Below, piece by piece: positions 63,736 to 64,000 of a stretch of DNA of 64,000 nt. Below the pieces are notes generated by a model, which was not told where the DNA came from, ran no database searches, and was given only the letters and a program-made list of their open reading frames with translations. Location: assembly GCF_002019605.1 (NCBI RefSeq), contig NZ_KV917368.1, positions 1,214,997 through 1,278,996 of the forward strand. Reading direction: 5' to 3'. Position 1 is the stretch's first letter; every line of letters starts with the position of its first letter. Source of the stretch: Alkalihalobacterium alkalinitrilicum. GTDB lineage: Bacteria > Bacillota > Bacilli > Bacillales > Bacillaceae_F. A program made the translations under genes and the position numbers.

Positions 63736-63910
63736 TGAAACTTCCATCAGTAAGGGTTTTTCTCTTCCCCCAATGATAGTTAGTTTAGGCCCACACGATG
63801 TGGATCACACAGACGTTGCCACAGGACACGGCAACGTCTATGGCCATTTAGTGGAGTCTTGCTGAGTCTTGCTGAGTCTTGCTGAGTCTTGCTCCAGTTA
63901 AACGGGATAA
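63735..63910 (+). repeat. Dispersed structured repeat, family A, copy 5
   Basis: Starts GTGAAACTTCCATCAGTAAG at the stop of the small gene and contains GATCACACAGACGTTGCCAC and a perfect hairpin AGACGTTGCC/GGCAACGTCT. It ends CCAGTTAAACGGGATAAA. Confidence 0.8.
63854..63893 (+). repeat. 10-bp tandem repeat, four units
   Basis: GAGTCTTGCT occurs four times head to tail inside repeat family A copy 5. The other copies have this sequence once or not at all. Confidence 0.9.
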
Positions 63911-64000
63911 ACTCATTAGCTTATATTGCTCTCTTACATTCATAAATGAAAAAAAAGCTGACTCATGTAAAGGTGTCCTTCTGAGGCTTGATTAAATATT

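Noticed and set aside
63854-63893. CRISPR-like array
   Set aside because: The units are 10 bp and contiguous, without spacers; it is a simple tandem repeat.

Overview
The window is low-GC Gram-positive DNA from a spore-forming member of the Bacillaceae. The evidence is a complete gerPABCDEF spore-germination operon with a sigma-K-like promoter, a SpoIISA-type toxin locus, YhcV, KtrC, a YciC-type zinc GTPase, a yneT-parE-parC gene order like that of Bacillus subtilis, and AGGAGG ribosome sites throughout. The fixABCX operon and a large persulfide/sulfur-transfer cluster fit a facultatively anaerobic or alkaliphilic bacillus. The genus cannot be fixed from the sequence alone.

Layout. 0-3.7 kb: an accessory patch with the end of an IS3 transposase, an EamA transporter, a ruined ABC-F ATPase, a decayed LAGLIDADG homing endonuclease and a two-repeat ribbon-helix-helix-like protein. 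3.9-9.2 kb: topoisomerase IV (parE-parC) and yneT. 9.3-18.4 kb: membrane and secreted proteins of unknown role, a tripartite SpoIISA/SpoIISB/SpoIISC-like toxin-antitoxin locus whose two antitoxin genes are very short, a 6S RNA, an SRAP protein, a PAP2 phosphatase gene with two in-frame stops, a methyltransferase and a truncated haemoglobin. 18.5-22 kb: fixXCBA. 22.2-25.3 kb: an ArsP-type permease with a Cys-rich mini-protein and three ArsR-like operators, an amidohydrolase and an SDR enzyme. 25.5-28 kb: gerP operon plus Hsp20. 28-36.9 kb: EthD-like protein, secreted protein, glutamate dehydrogenase, WG-repeat protein, a MurE paralogue, YhcV and small proteins. 36.9-44.2 kb: cyclophilin lipoprotein, three membrane-anchored rhodaneses (one degenerate, one truncated), DsrE, carbonic anhydrase with a SulP transporter, TusA, TusA-rhodanese and rhodanese-metallo-beta-lactamase fusions. 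Three promoters here carry CstR/CsoR-like palindromes. 44.3-64 kb: ion transporters, a nitroreductase, YciC with two Zur-like boxes, a glycosyltransferase, ExoA, KtrC behind a c-di-AMP riboswitch, a His-rich cell-wall-binding lipoprotein, a Upf1-like helicase, an EamA transporter, a DEDDh exonuclease and small conserved proteins.

The coherent systems are persulfide handling under one apparent operator type, SpoIIS toxin-antitoxin, gerP, fixABCX electron bifurcation, zinc and metalloid homeostasis, and c-di-AMP control of potassium uptake. Two structured dispersed repeat families and an orphan IS200/IS605-like right-end/omega-RNA-like element are scattered between genes. Several genes are broken by single stops or frameshifts. 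Those could be real decay or sequencing error.
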